Below are positions 63,006 to 64,000 of a stretch of 64,000 nucleotides of DNA, one piece after another; position 1 is the first letter of the stretch, and each line of letters begins with the position of its first letter. Below the pieces are notes generated by a model. It did no database searches. It worked only from the letters and a program-made list of their open reading frames with translations, and was not told where the DNA came from. The stretch is from the NCBI RefSeq assembly GCF_014897815.1, contig NZ_JABUZG010000083.1:34904-98903 (forward strand), written 5' to 3'. The position numbers and the translations under genes were made by a program. Source of the DNA: Psychrobacter sp. PG1. Lineage in GTDB: Bacteria > Pseudomonadota > Gammaproteobacteria > Pseudomonadales > Moraxellaceae.

Positions 63006-63587
63006 ATGTCTACAGCAAATACTGGCTCAGCCACTGATAATAATAACGAATCACTTATCGCCCAGCCAACGAGCAGCGTCAATACCGATGGTGTGCAGCC
63101 TATCTCAGCACAGACGACAGGTTTTACTTTTAACCACACCATGCTACGTGTCAAAGATCCTGCCAAGTCGTTGGCGTTTTATACTGGTGTCCTTGGTATG
63201 ACTTTACTGGCGGTCAAAAAATTCCCTGATATGGGTTTTGATTTATATTTTTTAGCCAAATTAACCGAAAGCGAGCGCAACAATTTGCCCGCAGGTGATG
63301 ATTTGGAAATCTTTGCCTTCCGTCAACGTGGCATTTTAGAATTGACCCATAATTATGGTACCGAAACGAAAGCTGACTTTAGTTATCATGATGGTAATGG
63401 TGAGCCACAAGGTTTTGGACATATCTGCTTTAGCGTACCTAGTCTCGATGAAGCGGTTGCTTGGTTTGATAAAAATAATGTCGAATTCAAAAAACGTCCA
63501 GAAGATGGCAGTATGAAAAACATTGCCTTTATCAAAGATGTTGATGGTTACTGGATTGAAATTGTACAAGCAGATTTAATGGGCTAG
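63006..63587 (+). CDS. gloA: Lactoylglutathione lyase (glyoxalase I)
   Basis: 193 residues from ATG 63006; ATG 63000 two codons earlier overlaps the AGGA ribosome site. Converts the methylglyoxal-glutathione hemithioacetal to S-lactoylglutathione. Metal ligands expected from the family, numbered from the 63000 start: H46 (FNHTMLRV), E114 (ILELTHNYG), H141 (GFGHICFSV) and E187 (YWIEIVQ). The long form with insertions (GDDLEIFAFRQRG) is the eukaryote/Pseudomonas-like type, usually zinc-dependent, unlike the shorter nickel-type of E. coli. N-terminal 40 residues are low-complexity. Confidence 0.92.
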   Translation: MSTANTGSATDNNNESLIAQPTSSVNTDGVQPISAQTTGFTFNHTMLRVKDPAKSLAFYTGVLGMTLLAVKKFPDMGFDLYFLAKLTESERNNLPAGDDLEIFAFRQRGILELTHNYGTETKADFSYHDGNGEPQGFGHICFSVPSLDEAVAWFDKNNVEFKKRPEDGSMKNIAFIKDVDGYWIEIVQADLMG

Positions 63588-63630
63588 CTTGACAGGCTGG
63601 TACGTCTATACGGCAATACGTCAGTTAGTC

Positions 63631-63645
63631 TAGGACACGCCCTAG
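63631..63645. repeat. Lone MITE-1 end
   Basis: TAGGACACGCCCTAG contains the inverse of the MITE-1 terminus TAGGGCGTGTCC. No matching second end was seen nearby. Confidence 0.5.
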
Positions 63646-63710
63646 TCAAACAATCAATTAATCGAGTGAATGGAAGCATAAAGCCAACCAACTAAAGGAG
63701 TGACATCTAG

Positions 63711-64000
63711 ATGCCTACCTCTGAGGCAGAAACGACAGTAAATACCAATATAGCGGCTGAACCAGTGACAACGGATGTGCTGACATATCAAAGCATCATT
63801 GATTCAGCAAATGAGATAGTGGTTGGCTTTGTTGAACGCATTCCCTATTTTGTCGCATCAATTATTGTTATTCTGATTTTTTGGTTTCTATCGATTGTCT
63901 TCAAAAAAGTGGTATACAAACTTTTAGGCAGTCGCAGTCGGCATCAGAACTTGGTTAAAGTGTTTCAGCGAGTAGGCGGCGCACTCATCATTTTTATCGG
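63711..64000 (+). CDS. Mechanosensitive ion channel (MscS family), 5' part only
   Basis: Partial: ATG 63711 with AAAGGAGTGA upstream, open to the window edge (96 codons). After an N-terminal Thr/Glu/Ala-rich 40 residues comes a first membrane helix (IPYFVASIIVILIFWFLSIVF) and a basic stretch KKVVYKLLGSRSRHQNLVKVFQRVGGALIIFI, leading into a second helix, as in MscS-type channels that release solutes on hypo-osmotic shock. The pore helix and beta domain lie outside. Family call is likely but based on the N-terminal part only. Confidence 0.72.
   Translation, partial: MPTSEAETTVNTNIAAEPVTTDVLTYQSIIDSANEIVVGFVERIPYFVASIIVILIFWFLSIVFKKVVYKLLGSRSRHQNLVKVFQRVGGALIIFI

Noticed and set aside
1..64000. 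tRNA, rRNA or CRISPR arrays
   Set aside because: Looked for cloverleaf-type segments ending in CCA, ribosomal RNA motifs and regularly spaced repeats in the gaps; none recognised. The short tandem repeats lack spacers and are not CRISPRs. A covariance search would be decisive.

Overview
The window reads as ordinary chromosome of a gamma-proteobacterium of the family Moraxellaceae, most likely Psychrobacter. This rests on inference from moderate GC content, protein style and gene order (ackA-pta; lptM-lysA-dapF-xerC; rsfS-nadD; rpsU next to yqeY; kbl-tdh). No database search was possible. I recognised no rRNA, tRNA or CRISPR array, and no intact transposase gene.

Layout. 1-468: 5' part of a PAAR-type (type VI secretion) protein running off the left edge. 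689-16684: lipoate ligase, a lone AIPR-family phage-resistance gene, a GMC oxidoreductase, trpB, an EamA exporter, an Old Yellow Enzyme, pirin, a BaiN-type flavoprotein, acs, another flavoprotein and an MgtC-type membrane protein. 16818-20726: two paralogous small proteins of unknown function, a 770-bp gene-free stretch with a GGA-rich hairpin, pgsA, a MITE, a lipoprotein and a PNPOx-fold protein. 21176-25174: purL. 25287-28001: an accessory island (see below). 28140-39076, mostly minus strand: tdh, kbl, pdxJ, an AmiD-like amidase, a MOSC protein, rsfS, nadD, pta, ackA. 39751-43683, plus strand: lptM, lysA, dapF, xerC. 43725-55807: nitrilase-family amidase, rpoN, hpf, thiS, a DUF423 protein, rpoH, a TusA-domain protein, a BepA-like metalloprotease, yqeY, rpsU, a lipoprotein, a lipid-anchored cytochrome c and tsaD. 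55863-64000: crcB, a SUKH immunity-like gene with a tiny membrane protein, metR, a Pot-type ABC operon lacking its binding protein, beta-carbonic anhydrase, gloA and the start of an MscS-type channel.

How the genes work together. Acetyl-CoA/acetate metabolism is covered by acs and by ackA-pta. Threonine goes to glycine plus acetyl-CoA through tdh-kbl, with pdxJ supplying the PLP that Kbl uses. Lysine/DAP synthesis (lysA, dapF) sits beside lptM and xerC. Two alternative sigma factors (rpoN, rpoH) and two ribosome-silencing proteins (RsfS, HPF) point to stress and stationary-phase control.

The most unusual part is 25287-28001, just after purL. Two near-identical copies of the purL-type terminator (25287-25333 and 26844-26892) flank a compact AT-rich module. 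It contains an HTH-like regulator, a divergent 37-residue Gly/Asn/Pro/Ser-rich microprotein with a perfect Shine-Dalgarno, and a convergent zinc-ribbon membrane protein. A HEPN-type abortive-infection gene follows immediately. Repeated TTGTCCTCA boxes and a palindrome lie between the divergent genes. I cannot assign the module to a described system. The window also carries three dispersed short repeat families (two MITE-like, one of exactly 106 bp) and several short tandem repeats upstream of genes.
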